Assembly: GCA_036496265.1 (NCBI GenBank)
Contig: DASXLL010000204.1
Location: 1 to 63,369, forward strand
DNA length: 63,369 nucleotides
Direction of reading: 5' to 3'
Source of the DNA: CAYLLN01 sp036496265
GTDB lineage: Bacteria > Planctomycetota > Planctomycetia > Pirellulales > Pirellulaceae
The notes beneath the pieces are model-generated. The model saw nothing but the letters and a program-made list of their open reading frames with translations. It made no database searches and was not told the origin of the DNA. Made by a program: the position numbers and the translations under genes. Positions 17,917 through 24,993 of the stretch are shown here, one piece after another. Position 1 is the stretch's first letter. The number at the start of each line of letters is the position of its first letter.

Positions 17917-19500
17917 TTACTCCTCGGCTTTGCCTTTGGCTTTGGCCTTCTTGGCTTTGGCGGCGGCTTTGGTGGTTTCAAGTTTTTTGCCTAGTTCGGC
18001 GAGGGGACCGGCTGCTTGTTGGGCAAGCCAGGTTTCGTAGCCTTTGCCGCGGCCGGCTGTGTATTGATAGGTGTCGAAAACTTCGTCGCCTTTGCCCAGG
18101 GCGCGGGGGTCGCCTTCTTCCTTAAGCGTGCTCATGAGCTTGTAGCGGAGCTGTTCCTGAATGTCTTTAAAGGCGAGGTCGTTGGCGAGGTTGCGGACGC
18201 ACTCGGGATCGTCGGTGATGCGATAGAGCTCGTCGGCCTGGCGCTTGCCAAAGGCGAGATCGTAGAAGTAGCCGCCGAGGAGCTTGACGACTTCTTTGGT
18301 GGGGCCTGGGTCGCAGTTGCCGAAATCGGTTTCGGGATTGCCGGCGGGCCAGCGCTCGGGATGGAAATTGTGAATGTAGAGAAAGTCTTTGGTGCGGATG
18401 GCGCGGACGGGATAGCCTTGGTCGTTCGGGCGGCCGAGGTCGTGCCGCTCTTTGCCGGCAAGGGTGAAGTCGCGGTTTTCGATGAAGCCGGAGTGGGGCG
18501 AGCGAAGGATGGCGGCGAGACTTTTTCCGGTCATTTGCTCATGCGGCTTCTGGCCGGAGAGTTCCATATAGGTGGGGGCGAGATCGCGGACGTTGACGAA
18601 GTCTTCGACGACACGGCCGGGTTTGATGCCGTCGCCCCAGCGCATGGCGAGCGGGAGGTGGAAGCCGTCTTCGTGAATCTGGCCCTTCACGAATGGGAAT
18701 GGCATGCCGTGGTCGGAGGTGACGACGACGAGCGTGTGATCGAGCTCGCCGGCTGATTCGAGCACCTTGAGGGCTTTGCCGATTTGCTGATCGCCCCATT
18801 CGACTTCGATTGCGTAGTCGGCGAGGTCGCGGCGGACGATGTCGGTGTCAGGGAGGAAGGCAGGGACTTTGATTTCGTCGAGCTTTTTGCCGAGACGAAC
18901 GCCGGAGTTGTATTCGTATTGCCGGTGCGGCTCATGGAAGCCCATCCAGAAGCAGAAGGGCTTGTCCTTCGGCCGGGCTTGCAAAAATTCGCCGAAATTG
19001 CCGGCGTAGTCTTCGGCACTGATGCCGGAGGCGGGGACGGCTTGATTGAGCTTGTCGAAGCTGGGTCCGGCTGGATTGCGGGTGCGCTTGGCTTGGGTTT
19101 TGAAATCGCCGGGACCCCAGCCTTTGCCGGTGAGGCCGACGAAGTAGCCGGATTTTTCCAAAAGGTCGGGATAGACCTCGAAGCCGGCGGGGAAGAGGCC
19201 GTTGTGCGAGACGGCCTCGCGGAGCTGCCAGGTGTTGCGGCCGGTGAGGATGCTGGCGCGGCAGGGGCTGCACTTGGGATTGGAGGTGAAGGCGTTTTTG
19301 AAGAGGACGCCCTCGCGGGCGATACGGTCGAAGTTGGGCGTCTTCACCCAGTTGCAGCCGTAAGCGCCGGCGTGGGTGCTGCCGTTCCAGTCGTCGAAGA
19401 TGATGAAGAGAACGTTGGGGCGCTGGGGCTGCTGGGCAGCGGCAGGGCGCGAAAGAACGGCGAGGAGAACGAACAGAGTGGAGAGAAGTCGAGTTGACAT
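17917..19500 (-). CDS. Exported sulfatase (N-sulfoglucosamine sulfohydrolase-like)
   Basis: From the ATG at 19500 the product has a signal peptide MSTRLLSTLFVLLAVLSRPAAAQQ; a longer start at 19545 adds an unlikely leader. The metal-binding segment NVLFIIFDDWNG and the formylglycine motif CSPCRASILTGR (Cys converted to formylglycine) are present, then TGKGWGPGD and TSDHGMPF. This pattern resembles sulfamidase/heparan-type sulfatases (SGSH-like) more than arylsulfatase A, and differs clearly from the sulfatase at 2418. The C-terminus ends in an unusual Lys/Ala-rich tail (KAAAKAKKAKAKGKAEE). Probably degrades sulfated polysaccharide outside the cytoplasm. Confidence 0.9.
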   Translation of the reverse strand: MSTRLLSTLFVLLAVLSRPAAAQQPQRPNVLFIIFDDWNGSTHAGAYGCNWVKTPNFDRIAREGVLFKNAFTSNPKCSPCRASILTGRNTWQLREAVSHNGLFPAGFEVYPDLLEKSGYFVGLTGKGWGPGDFKTQAKRTRNPAGPSFDKLNQAVPASGISAEDYAGNFGEFLQARPKDKPFCFWMGFHEPHRQYEYNSGVRLGKKLDEIKVPAFLPDTDIVRRDLADYAIEVEWGDQQIGKALKVLESAGELDHTLVVVTSDHGMPFPFVKGQIHEDGFHLPLAMRWGDGIKPGRVVEDFVNVRDLAPTYMELSGQKPHEQMTGKSLAAILRSPHSGFIENRDFTLAGKERHDLGRPNDQGYPVRAIRTKDFLYIHNFHPERWPAGNPETDFGNCDPGPTKEVVKLLGGYFYDLAFGKRQADELYRITDDPECVRNLANDLAFKDIQEQLRYKLMSTLKEEGDPRALGKGDEVFDTYQYTAGRGKGYETWLAQQAAGPLAELGKKLETTKAAAKAKKAKAKGKAEE

Positions 19501-19698
19501 GGGAACGCTGCAATGGTGGATTTTTGAAATCAACGAAGCCCACATCTTAATAGAGGATGGGCTGCAAAGTAGCTGCGGCGGCGGATTTTTGCGTCTGCTG
19601 GGTCTGCAGGCGGGTGATGAAGCAGAATTCGGTTGCTAACGCTGCGAATGCTGAGCAGTACACCCTCAAGAGCAACCCTCTCCCAGAGGCAGAGGGAG

Positions 19699-19956
19699 TT
19701 ATTCAATGGGCTGCCGGGTGGTTGAAAGGGACTCATTCGCGGCAGCCTGGTTCTGAGCGGCGGTAGGAACGGGCAGTGGTGGGTCGTTGGGCTGAGTGAC
19801 AGGCAGGTTGGGGCCGAGGCGGAGGATGAAGTTGGCGCGGGATTGGCGGATGCCGGCGAGTGATTCGTTGAGGCGCTCGAGGCGATCGGTTTCTTGGGGA
19901 TCGATTTGGCCGATGTAGGTGAGCAGGTTCCGCTCAAGGATTTCGAGGCCTTTCAA
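19699..19956 (-). CDS. Small ORF, probable displaced C-terminal part of the HTH gene
   Basis: An 85-residue reading with TTG start: helical, charged segment LEILERNLLTYIGQIDPQ then ETDRLERLNESLAGIRQSRANF, ending Pro/Gln-rich. The same frame stays open upstream through TPSPETDLLLQPENARDTLKG to about 20007, which looks like real coding sequence before the TTG. The upstream neighbour (20010-20690) ends at 20010 in another frame after a stretch of repeat-derived residues. I infer that both are pieces of one gene separated by a frame change, or a sequencing error. Function unknown. Confidence 0.5.
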   Translation of the reverse strand: MKGLEILERNLLTYIGQIDPQETDRLERLNESLAGIRQSRANFILRLGPNLPVTQPNDPPLPVPTAAQNQAAANESLSTTRQPIE

Positions 19957-20009
19957 GGTGTCCCTGGCGTTTTCGGGTTGGAGGAGTAAGTCGGTTTCGG
20001 GAGAAGGAG

Positions 20010-20690
20010 TTACGTCGCTGCGCGGGGAGGCTTGAGGGGAGGGGCTTGAGGCCGAAGGGTTGGAAGGTGAGCAGGCCGCTTCCGGGGGGAAGGATGAATT
20101 AGGAATGCTGAATGTTGAAGGGGAGGGTGAGGGCGAGGGGGAGAGAGGGAGGTGGCGGAAGAGGCGGCGGAAGCGCCAGGTGCTGTCGGGTTGGGGACCG
20201 ATTCGTCCTCGCTTACGCGTCGGGTTAGTGTTTCGGGGGAGTCGTCGGAGAACTCATTCTCGGCAGGCTGGAAGCCTGCACCACTGTTGGCGGCGAGGGA
20301 GTCGAGGGTGTGGGAGTGGGCGCCGAGACGGGCGAGGGCTTGGATGGCGCGGGTTTGTTGGCGGAGATATTTGGGATCGCCGCTGCCGTCAAAGTAGTTT
20401 TGGAGCTGCTGGATTTGATGCCTGAGCTGAGCAGCCGCGAGGTGGATGGCGAAGCGTTTTTCTTTCTCGATGTCTTGCTCCGACTTCACGGGCAGCATTT
20501 CGGTGAGCCAGTCGGAGACGTGGGCGATGATTTGGCGGACGCGGGTTTGGGAGATTTCGAATTTTTCGGCGAGGCGGCGGGTGGAGAAGAATTCGACGAG
20601 GGCGAGGCGGTGGATTTCGAAATCGCGGGGAGAAGGGGGAAGAGAGGCGAGGGGGAGAGAGGGAGAGTGGGGGAGGGGGAGAGCGGACAT
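20010..20690 (-). CDS. HTH-domain protein with repeat-invaded C-terminus
   Basis: Residues about 25-60 (LVEFFSTRRLAEKFEISQTRVRQIIAHVSDWL, split: FSTRRLAEKFEISQTRVRQI) form a helix-turn-helix of the sigma-70-region-4 or terminase-small-subunit type. A helical region to about 125 follows. From about residue 140 the sequence turns into low-complexity text that translates short repeats: GAGFQPAENEF from a GGCAGGCTGGAAGCCTGC palindrome, and LTRRVSEDE from the TAACCCGA-type repeat at 20207-20230. The last 50 residues are Pro/Ser/His-rich and do not look like protein. The N-terminal half is probably real; the C-terminus has probably been lost or displaced (see 19699-19956). Confidence 0.6.
   Translation of the reverse strand: MSALPLPHSPSLPLASLPPSPRDFEIHRLALVEFFSTRRLAEKFEISQTRVRQIIAHVSDWLTEMLPVKSEQDIEKEKRFAIHLAAAQLRHQIQQLQNYFDGSGDPKYLRQQTRAIQALARLGAHSHTLDSLAANSGAGFQPAENEFSDDSPETLTRRVSEDESVPNPTAPGASAASSATSLSPPRPHPPLQHSAFLIHPSPRKRPAHLPTLRPQAPPLKPPRAAT
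20207..20282. repeat. Two REP-like units inside the HTH gene
   Basis: CCTCGCTTACGCGTCGGG TTAGTG (20207-20230) matches the units in the xylonate dehydratase gene at 33872-33974. GGCAGGCTGGAAGCCTGC (20262-20279) is a palindrome related to that at 9735. Both are read in frame. Confidence 0.75.
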
Positions 20691-21290
20691 GGGAAACTCC
20701 TGGGAAAAAGAACCAAGAACCGAAGAATCGAAGAACCAAAAGTTGGTGTTCTTGGTGAGGAGTGTACGAAGGGGTGTGGACTAGTCTGGTCCTTTTCAGT
20801 CAAGCGGAAAAAAGATTTTTCGAAATAGTTGGGGGAAGTTTGCCAATGACAGAAAGATGGGGGACAGAAAAATACAGGAAATACGGCCGAGGATGTGGCC
20901 ATGGATGCGCGTATTTACGCCGCAGTATCGGCACGGATTTTCACGGATAAGACAGGGAAATTTCGACAAAAAAGCTGGCCGCGAAAACACGCTTTTACCG
21001 GTGCGTATTGCGGAGAGGCGCGGAGAGATTCAGATTCAGGACTTCACGCGGAGGCGCGGGGGAAGATGGGGAGATTAGCCGCGGATGGACGTAGCGAGGC
21101 TTACTGGCCGGGACCCAACGGAACTAACCGCGGATGATGCGAATGTCGGGGTTTTTTGTGATGTATGTGGCGGCAGGAGGGAAATAAGCGGTCGAATGGA
21201 GCCAGCGGGCGGCAAAAGCTGGCTGAGAATACAAGATTTTGCAGGTTTGCAGGGCGGAGGACGGCCTGGCCCGAAGAAGCGCGTTGCCTG
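20691..21290. other. Intergenic region, no convincing gene
   Basis: About 600 bp between the HTH gene start and the stop of the 239-residue unknown gene. It contains AAGAACC/GAAGAA tandem-like text (about 20708-20740) and a CACGGATTTTCACGGATA segment (20932-20949). ORFs present are short and have no protein-like features. Confidence 0.5.
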
Positions 21291-22010
21291 TTACGAGTCA
21301 AGCTTGAAAAACGGGTTTGGGACAAGCGCGACACCACTCGAGTTGTATCGGGCGAGCAGTTCCATGCCATCCCAGTTCGCCGGCATGTGACGAGCGGTAA
21401 GGCCACTTGCCTCTGCGCTTGTCACGCTTGCAATGATCCAATAGCGGCGTAGTACATCCTCGATGAATTCAACGGTCAAGTTATTTGCTTTAGCACGTGT
21501 CTCGCAGGGCTTTTGAATGTAAATGTCTTTCGGAACCACGTGCTCAAAGACCAAGTTTTCGGATTTGCCTGCTTCGACCAAAGCGAGCGCGTCTTTCGAT
21601 ATGAGTTGCGTGCAGTGATGTTTCTTGGTTCCTCGGAGAATGGCCTTTAGAAATACGTTCGATAAAAACTTGTTAAGTCCTTCGCCAAGACCAATCACAA
21701 GATCAGAATTGTTCCAATCGATCGCACTAAGAAGGGCAAAATACGCTTCCGCCATGCGGTGATGATAGGTCAGCACATTTGGTTCGTTTTCGGGTCGTCT
21801 TATCTCCAAATATGCTTCCGGTTCGGACTCGATAAATCGTTCCGCGCGCTTGGCCAACATTTTTTCCGCGGCTACTTGGACGTTTGGGCTTGAGGCTAGT
21901 TCTGGATAGATCGCCACCATGCGCAAGGCGTCATTGTGCGAGTATCCCGCTGTCTCAAGTAGAGCGAGCAGTTCTTCCATTCCATACGGTCCCGGATCTA
22001 GTGCAGGCAC
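21291..22010 (-). CDS. Unknown protein with EHVVPK and WDG-ARY motifs
   Basis: A 239-residue cytosolic-looking protein with no signal peptide. Notable blocks: YHHRMAEAYFALLSAIDWNN (about 81-100), then FEHVVPKDIYIQKPCE (about 154-169), and WDGMELLARYNSSGVAL near the C-terminus (about 214-230). The EHVVPK block resembles the EHxxPK motif of some HNH-like nucleases, but the remaining HNH residues are not evident, so this is only a hint. AT content is higher than in flanking operons. It is the last of a tight run of genes (15 bp after the 86-residue gene), which suggests a functional link with them. Family not recognised with confidence. Confidence 0.65.
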   Translation of the reverse strand: MPALDPGPYGMEELLALLETAGYSHNDALRMVAIYPELASSPNVQVAAEKMLAKRAERFIESEPEAYLEIRRPENEPNVLTYHHRMAEAYFALLSAIDWNNSDLVIGLGEGLNKFLSNVFLKAILRGTKKHHCTQLISKDALALVEAGKSENLVFEHVVPKDIYIQKPCETRAKANNLTVEFIEDVLRRYWIIASVTSAEASGLTARHMPANWDGMELLARYNSSGVALVPNPFFKLDS

Positions 22011-22025
22011 TCCGACCGACTTTAA

Positions 22026-22286
22026 CTAGCCAGCGGCGCGGTTCTTCGCCAAGGGGCGCTTGGAGGTTGATTGCCTTGGCCGTTCATCGAAGTCGTCTTG
22101 AATCTGGACGATCTCTTGATATTCGGGCGTTTGCACGAACGCCTCCCGCTGCGGTCGCGTCGGAAATAACTTGCCGAATTGTCCGCCGATGCCGAAAAAG
22201 GCGTTATGCAGATCGGTCCCGCTTTCCGCGCGGCTCGCTGCGCGGCGCACGAATTCCAGTGCTCGCCGGGCTTTGCTCTTAGCCAT
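22026..22286 (-). CDS. Small unknown protein (NAFFGIGG motif)
   Basis: An 86-residue, charged, soluble protein. The core LHNAFFGIGGQFGKLFPTRP followed by QREAFVQTPEYQEI looks like a conserved small family, but I cannot name a function. N- and C-termini are basic (MAKSKARRALEFVRRAAS; KRPLAKNRAAG). It lies 11 bp downstream of the 110-residue gene and 15 bp upstream of the 239-residue gene, all on the minus strand, so the three are almost certainly one operon. The size and arrangement would suit a toxin-antitoxin or small defence module, though nothing in the sequence proves it. Confidence 0.65.
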   Translation of the reverse strand: MAKSKARRALEFVRRAASRAESGTDLHNAFFGIGGQFGKLFPTRPQREAFVQTPEYQEIVQIQDDFDERPRQSTSKRPLAKNRAAG

Positions 22287-22297
22287 TAGGTCCTCAC

Positions 22298-22630
22298 TTA
22301 GTGCCTCGCGGGCGGAATCTCAATAATTTGCACGCCATCGTAATCACGAACTTCAAAGTACATCGCACGTTGCTTGAGCGTTTGACCAATGCGAACTACT
22401 GCCGCGCGGGCCTCGTCGAGCATGACCCTGTCGCAAACCACAGAAACGCGCATGCACTTATCATGATAATGAACCGAGTCCGCCGGATCGACCCATTGCC
22501 CTTTTGTGATTCCCTCGTCGGAGCATCCTTTGAATTCTATTGCCAAATCGTGTACGAATCGACGCAATTGGCGATTGGGAACCGGCTTTCCATCGTTAAA
22601 GCGAACGGGGATAAGCGTGGTGAATTTCAT
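22298..22630 (-). CDS. Small unknown protein, first of a three-gene cluster
   Basis: A 110-residue protein starting MKFTTLIPVRFNDGKPVPNR. Conserved-looking blocks are LAIEFKGCSDEGITKGQWVD, VHYHDKCMRVSVVCDR, and a C-terminal MYFEVRDYDGVQIIEI. The alternation of strands and helices suggests a compact alpha/beta fold. No signal peptide or membrane segment. It is followed after 11 bp by the 86-residue gene. The upstream 118-residue gene ends only 39 bp away, so a four-gene unit is possible. Not recognised as a named family. Confidence 0.65.
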   Translation of the reverse strand: MKFTTLIPVRFNDGKPVPNRQLRRFVHDLAIEFKGCSDEGITKGQWVDPADSVHYHDKCMRVSVVCDRVMLDEARAAVVRIGQTLKQRAMYFEVRDYDGVQIIEIPPARH

Positions 22631-22669
22631 GGTGCCATTTCGCCGGATAACACAAATTATACTCCACTA

Positions 22670-23026
22670 TCAAAGCGACGCTGAAACGATCTCGCCTGGC
22701 TGATTTTCGCCTGTCCGCATCGGCTTGAGCCGGATGAGCCATTGGTCGGTGAGGGGGCCGATGTGCCAGAGGCCGAAGAGGAGGCCTTCGCCGTCGTAGG
22801 AGCCGGTATAAGCGACAGTCCAGAGGCCGAGGTAGTGCTTGGTCATTTCGACGCGGCCGGAGGGATCGAGCGTGCCACGGAAGGTGAAGGGGCCGATGAG
22901 GTCGGCACCGGAGCCGGTGATTTGGCCGGCGGAGAATTCGAGGTATAGATCGCGCATCGGCTGGCGGCCGTGGCCGGATTGTTGCCACCAGCCGTCGCAG
23001 GGGGTGCCTCTTGACTGATTAGGCAT
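22670..23026 (-). CDS. Small unknown protein, beta-rich
   Basis: About 118 residues from the ATG at 23026, which has GAGG seven bases upstream; an in-frame start at 23065 lacks this. The core GSGADLIGPFTFRGTLD followed by RVEMTKHYLGLWTVAYTGSYDGEG alternates polar and hydrophobic residues as in a beta-barrel or beta-sandwich. WWQQSGHG near the N-terminus and LFGLWHIGP near the C-terminus add aromatic residues. No signal peptide. It is on the same strand as the three unknown genes downstream. Confidence 0.65.
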   Translation of the reverse strand: MPNQSRGTPCDGWWQQSGHGRQPMRDLYLEFSAGQITGSGADLIGPFTFRGTLDPSGRVEMTKHYLGLWTVAYTGSYDGEGLLFGLWHIGPLTDQWLIRLKPMRTGENQPGEIVSASL

Positions 23027-23173
23027 TTCAGTCCTCGTCCGAGCAGAACAATCACACAGAGACACAGAGAAGACACGAGATAGGAGAGATCTGTGTCTTT
23101 GTGCTCCTGCGCGATGATCGTACCGTATTCGCTGCTCAGGTCGCTCGGGGCCTTGAGCGGCCTATATTGTCAC

Positions 23174-23264
23174 GGAACGCCACAGAGGGCGTTCCCTACA
23201 GTCGGGCTCATCACGCGGAGCGTGATGGCTACGAGGGGCTCATCACGCGGAGCGTGATGGCTAC
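23174..23264. repeat. Cluster of three palindromic repeats at the DUF4340 gene 3' end
   Basis: GGAACGCC ACAGAGGGCGTTCC then CTAC (23174-23199), followed by two near-identical units with CATCACGC GGA GCGTGATG cores, each ending GGCTAC (23204-23232 and 23236-23264). The last CTA of the third unit is, on the minus strand, the TAG stop codon of the DUF4340 gene. Confidence 0.85.
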
Positions 23265-24889
23265 TGTGGCTTCGCTTTGAGGCCGTCTTCTTCGAGCTTG
23301 CGGAAGGCGTCGATGCCGAAGCCTTCGTCCTTGGCGGTGGCGACTTCTTTGACGATGTCGCTGCGGGTGAGGTGGATTTTCTTGAAGACGTCGTCCGAGA
23401 CGACGTAGTACCAATTGGCGAAGCGGGCGTTGAGCTCGGCGACACGGACCTCGGCCTTTTTCTTTTGATCGCGATAGGCGTCCAGCTTCCGTTGGTTCTC
23501 CTTCTTGACCCGCTCCCGCTCGGCTTGCTGCGGATCGACGATGGCGGCTTTGTCCTCTTCCTTCTTGTCCGCCGCAGGCTCGGCAGGAGCCTCGCCCTCC
23601 CGTTTGGTGTCGCCATCGCGTTTGGTGTCGCCATCGCGTTTCTTCTCGCCGTCCGCGGTGGCGGGTTCGGGGCCGGCCGGCTCGGGATCGAGCTGGGGCG
23701 GAGTCAACACCGAAGTGGCTAGTTGCGACGTGACGAACAGGAAGCGATTGACTTTCACGTCGTCATCGGGCGATTTATCGCCGCCAGACTTTTTCGCCGT
23801 CGCGGCTTGCGGCTTGATCTCGCCGAACCGCAAGACATATTCGACGCCGTCCTTCGTATCGACGATCACCTCGCCGTTGGCGCCGAGAATGTCGAGCTTG
23901 CCGTCGGCGGTGTTGGTGAGGTAGAAGCCGAGCCGCCGCAGCTCCAATGCTTGTTCATTGGTCAGTTTATCGCTGTTGATTCGCAGATTGTTGTCCAGCC
24001 CCTCGGGCTTTCGCTGCACATCGACGATCTTGAGATCGCCCAGAGCATTGCGCAGCTCGTCGAGCTTGATCTTGTTCAGCTCTTCCATCGCCTGAAGCTG
24101 CTGCGGCACGCGATCTCGGCCGCGAAACACGACCATGTCGTCCAAGGTCCATTCGTTTTTGTCGCCGGTCTTGTACGACAGAACGGCTTCCATCCGCTGC
24201 TCCAGGCGGGGGCCGCTTTGCGTCGGCAGCACCAGATAATCCTTGAGCGTGACGCGGTTGACATCGAACGTGCTCAGCTTGAGCAGGTCTTTTTCGATCC
24301 ACTTTTCGAACTCGGTTGGCAGCTTCGACATGTCGATCGAAGTGACATAGACCTGGTCCTGGCTTTGCTTGCGGACGAATCGCTGATTGGGCGCGTTGGC
24401 GACCTCCTTGCCGACGATCATCCGCAACAGGTCGTTGCCCTTGCTGTCTTGCATCGCGAGCAGCGTGCCGACCCCCTTGGAGCCCTTTTCCGCCTTGTCG
24501 GGATCGATCAGGCCGTACAGCTCGTGCTCGGAATTATCCTTGGTCGGCACGACGCCGATGATTTTCAGATCGGCGAAGGTTTTGGCGACCGCTTTGAGCT
24601 GCGACTCGGCGTCAGCCGGGTAATTGCCGTGCGAAGGGAGCGTCCAAATGCCGCTGGCCTGCTGGGTGACGATGAACGGGATCGGCTTGGAAAGCGATTC
24701 GTCGAATTGCTTGATTTCCAGGGTGCTGGCCATCAGCGGGTCTTTAAAGTCAGGAAACAGCGGCTGGCCCACGTCGGCCTCAAGGGAGCTGATACTCTTG
24801 GTGTCCAATCGCGGTTTGGTGGCATAAGCGCCGAGCGCCACAACCGCGCCGACGGCAACGAAAATCAAAGTGCGGATGGATTCGTTCAT
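23261..24889 (-). CDS. DUF4340-domain protein of a gliding-type ABC exporter operon
   Basis: A 542-residue protein with one N-terminal membrane helix (TLIFVAVGAVVALGAYA) and a long extracytoplasmic region. The segments ASGIWTLPSHGNYPADAE and NSEHELYGLIDPDK are typical of DUF4340, a family that often follows GldG-like genes. A middle Lys/Asp-rich, low-complexity region (about 415-455) contains two 18-bp tandem copies encoding RDGDTK and an EGEAPAEPA segment from a palindromic repeat. A charged coiled-coil-like stretch (ERERVKKENQRKLDAYRDQK) follows. The gene comes after the ATPase and permease-GldG fusion on the same strand, so it is probably part of that complex. Its TAG stop is contributed by a palindromic repeat. 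Confidence 0.85.
   Translation of the reverse strand: MNESIRTLIFVAVGAVVALGAYATKPRLDTKSISSLEADVGQPLFPDFKDPLMASTLEIKQFDESLSKPIPFIVTQQASGIWTLPSHGNYPADAESQLKAVAKTFADLKIIGVVPTKDNSEHELYGLIDPDKAEKGSKGVGTLLAMQDSKGNDLLRMIVGKEVANAPNQRFVRKQSQDQVYVTSIDMSKLPTEFEKWIEKDLLKLSTFDVNRVTLKDYLVLPTQSGPRLEQRMEAVLSYKTGDKNEWTLDDMVVFRGRDRVPQQLQAMEELNKIKLDELRNALGDLKIVDVQRKPEGLDNNLRINSDKLTNEQALELRRLGFYLTNTADGKLDILGANGEVIVDTKDGVEYVLRFGEIKPQAATAKKSGGDKSPDDDVKVNRFLFVTSQLATSVLTPPQLDPEPAGPEPATADGEKKRDGDTKRDGDTKREGEAPAEPAADKKEEDKAAIVDPQQAERERVKKENQRKLDAYRDQKKKAEVRVAELNARFANWYYVVSDDVFKKIHLTRSDIVKEVATAKDEGFGIDAFRKLEEDGLKAKPQ
23577..23636. repeat. In-frame palindrome and 18-bp tandem repeat in the DUF4340 gene
   Basis: GGCTCGGCAGGAGCC TCGCC (23577-23596) is palindromic and encodes GEAPAEP on the minus strand. 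It is followed by two exact 18-bp units CGTTTGGTGTCGCCATCG (23601-23618 and 23619-23636) encoding DGDTKR. Confidence 0.8.
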
Positions 24890-24972
24890 GGTTCGGAAGT
24901 CAGACGTCAGAGGTCAGCGATCAGAAATCAGGGGAGGCGGTGGTTTCGCTGGCCTCTGACTTCTGTGGTTCT

Positions 24973-24993
24973 GGTGGGCACAGCCCACCCTAC
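24973..24993. repeat. REP-like palindrome supplying a stop codon
   Basis: GGTGGGCACAGCCCACC followed by CTAC. The CTA at 24990-24992 is the TAG stop of the GldF-GldG fusion gene on the minus strand. The sequence is identical to the unit at 28190-28210. Confidence 0.85.

Noticed and set aside
20796..20990. Minus-strand ORF of 64 codons
   Set aside because: Translates repeat-like intergenic text (CACGGATTTTCACGGATA) and has no protein features.
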